DNA from: an uncultured Bacteroidota bacterium
Lineage (GTDB): Bacteria; Bacteroidota; Bacteroidia; Bacteroidales; 4484-276
Direction of reading: 5' to 3'
DNA: 5,638 bases
Assembly: GCA_903930725.1 (NCBI GenBank)
Contig: CAIYZW010000512.1
Span: 1 to 5,638, forward strand
Below, one piece after another: positions 4,798-5,638 of the stretch. Within the stretch, counting starts at the first letter, position 1; every line of letters starts with the position of its first letter. The notes beneath the pieces were generated by a model that saw nothing but the letters and a program-made list of their open reading frames with translations, was not told the DNA's origin and ran no database searches. The position numbers were made by a program, and so were the translations under genes.

Positions 4798-5638
4798 TTA
4801 AAAAGTAGGTTTAAGAATTTGAATGATCTCAGGAAATTTCCTTATCTGGTTCATCACTCTATCTATATCAAATGACGTGCTGCTGGTAATTATTTCGTTA
4901 GCGTAGAATGATAATGCCTTAAGATTGTTTTGGTTTGCAAAGCTTTTTAGGTTGTTCGAAAATTCCAGAATCTTGTTCATCGAATTGGTTTGATTTATTT
5001 GATCCCATTCGGTAATGAAATGATTTTGAAGGGACTCAAAGGTTTCGCGTGATATTGAATTTTTGTCAATTTTTATCAATTTCTCAAATTCGTTCTCGCT
5101 GTTTATAAGATTATAATCGCTCGATTTACGGGTATGAGGAATAAACCGTGCAACTTCTTCGTAAAGTTCGGTTAAAAAAACCGGTTTTGAGATGAACCCG
5201 GCAAATAATTGTCGATCAGGAGAATCGGAAGTCCCGAAAAGGTGAGAAGCTGTAAATGCCAGGATTGGCACTGTTTGGGTTTTTTCGTCATTTTTGATTT
5301 CGGCTGCCGCTTCAAATCCGTCTTTAATGGGCATTTTCAAATCCATCAAAACAACACTCGGGTTATGTTTCCTGGTCAGTTCGATGGCTTCATCCCCATT
5401 CTGGGCTTCGAGAACAATTACTTTAGTATTTTCAAAACATGCCTTGATCAGGCTCCTGTTTAAATCCTCATCATCGGCAATAATCAAGGTTCCTTCACCA
5501 AATTCGATATCAGTAAAATCGTTAAGGTTTCCGGGTTTTCTTTTTTCGGGACCTTCGATCGCTACCACCTGAATATTTTTAAGTATTACCGAAAATTTGC
5601 TTCCTTTACCTAATTTACTTGAAACCTCGATTTTTCCA
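4798..5638 (-). CDS. Hybrid sensor histidine kinase, C-terminal part (HATPase end, receiver, HPt-like tail)
   Basis: The frame stays open to the window edge, so the N-terminus is missing and 280 codons remain. The GTG at 5568 is internal, not a start. The first residues (GKIEVSSKL, then GKGSKFSVIL) are the last strands of a HATPase domain, so this is a hybrid kinase and not a free response regulator. A linker of about 28 residues leads to a receiver (visible residues about 50-165) with the acidic pair in IIADDED, phospho-acceptor Asp at visible residue 99 (VVLMDLKMP), Thr in AFTAS and Lys in ISKPV. The last 100 or so residues are helical and resemble the HPt-like tails of hybrid kinases, ending with FDIDRVMNQIRKFPEII. 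Where HPt domains have A-H-x-L-K-G, this one reads S-N-N-L-K-S, so the phospho-accepting His is Asn. Phosphate therefore probably stops at the receiver or passes to another protein. The stop is 11 bases before the REC-kinase gene, so the two are likely cotranscribed. Sensor domains cannot be judged. Confidence 0.92.
   Translation of the reverse strand, partial: GKIEVSSKLGKGSKFSVILKNIQVVAIEGPEKRKPGNLNDFTDIEFGEGTLIIADDEDLNRSLIKACFENTKVIVLEAQNGDEAIELTRKHNPSVVLMDLKMPIKDGFEAAAEIKNDEKTQTVPILAFTASHLFGTSDSPDRQLFAGFISKPVFLTELYEEVARFIPHTRKSSDYNLINSENEFEKLIKIDKNSISRETFESLQNHFITEWDQINQTNSMNKILEFSNNLKSFANQNNLKALSFYANEIITSSTSFDIDRVMNQIRKFPEIIQILKPTF

Noticed and set aside
4798..5568. Free response regulator starting at the GTG at 5568
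   Set aside because: The frame continues to the window edge and the extra residues match the end of a HATPase domain, so this is the C-terminal part of a hybrid kinase.

Overview
The window looks like core chromosome of a Bacteroidota (Bacteroidetes) bacterium. Three things point there. The ribosomal protein and elongation factor sequences read as that phylum. The one good promoter has the Bacteroidota form (TTTG, 20 bases, TAnnTTTG). The starts of rplM, rpsI, rpsB, tsf and the kinase have no Shine-Dalgarno sequence at normal spacing; the upstream bases are mostly A/T. A finer placement (Bacteroidales or a Marinilabiliales-like lineage) is a guess. I see no mobile element, CRISPR array, tRNA or rRNA.

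Layout. At the left edge, on the + strand, is the 3' end of lepA (EF-4, 1-531). It converges on a minus-strand ribosomal block and is separated from it by a 16-bp hairpin with A and T tracts on its two sides (552-587), a likely bidirectional terminator. The block reads right to left as rplM (L13), rpsI (S9), rpsB (S2) and tsf (EF-Ts), the classical translation operon. Its control signals sit between the genes: a strong promoter and short structured leader before rplM (3425-3510), a large hairpin without a U tract between rpsI and rpsB (2509-2549), and a terminator-like hairpin with eight U between rpsB and tsf (1491-1527). These suggest that the four genes are not made in strict 1:1 ratio.

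Upstream, also on the minus strand, lie two signalling genes 11 bases apart: the C-terminal part of a hybrid histidine kinase (kinase tail, receiver, degenerate HPt-like end; 4798-5638, running off the window) and a soluble receiver-coiled coil-histidine kinase protein (3626-4786). They form a likely phosphotransfer pair. No output domain or DNA-binding regulator is visible, so the target is unknown. About 200 bases separate them from rplM, with only a weak hairpin as a possible terminator, so readthrough into the ribosomal operon is possible.

The window is mostly ordinary. The points most worth a second look are the structured leaders in the ribosomal operon (especially a strong Shine-Dalgarno-like GGGAGGTG placed 34 bases too far upstream of rplM), the long charged tail of S2, and the loss of the phospho-accepting histidine in the HPt-like end of the hybrid kinase.
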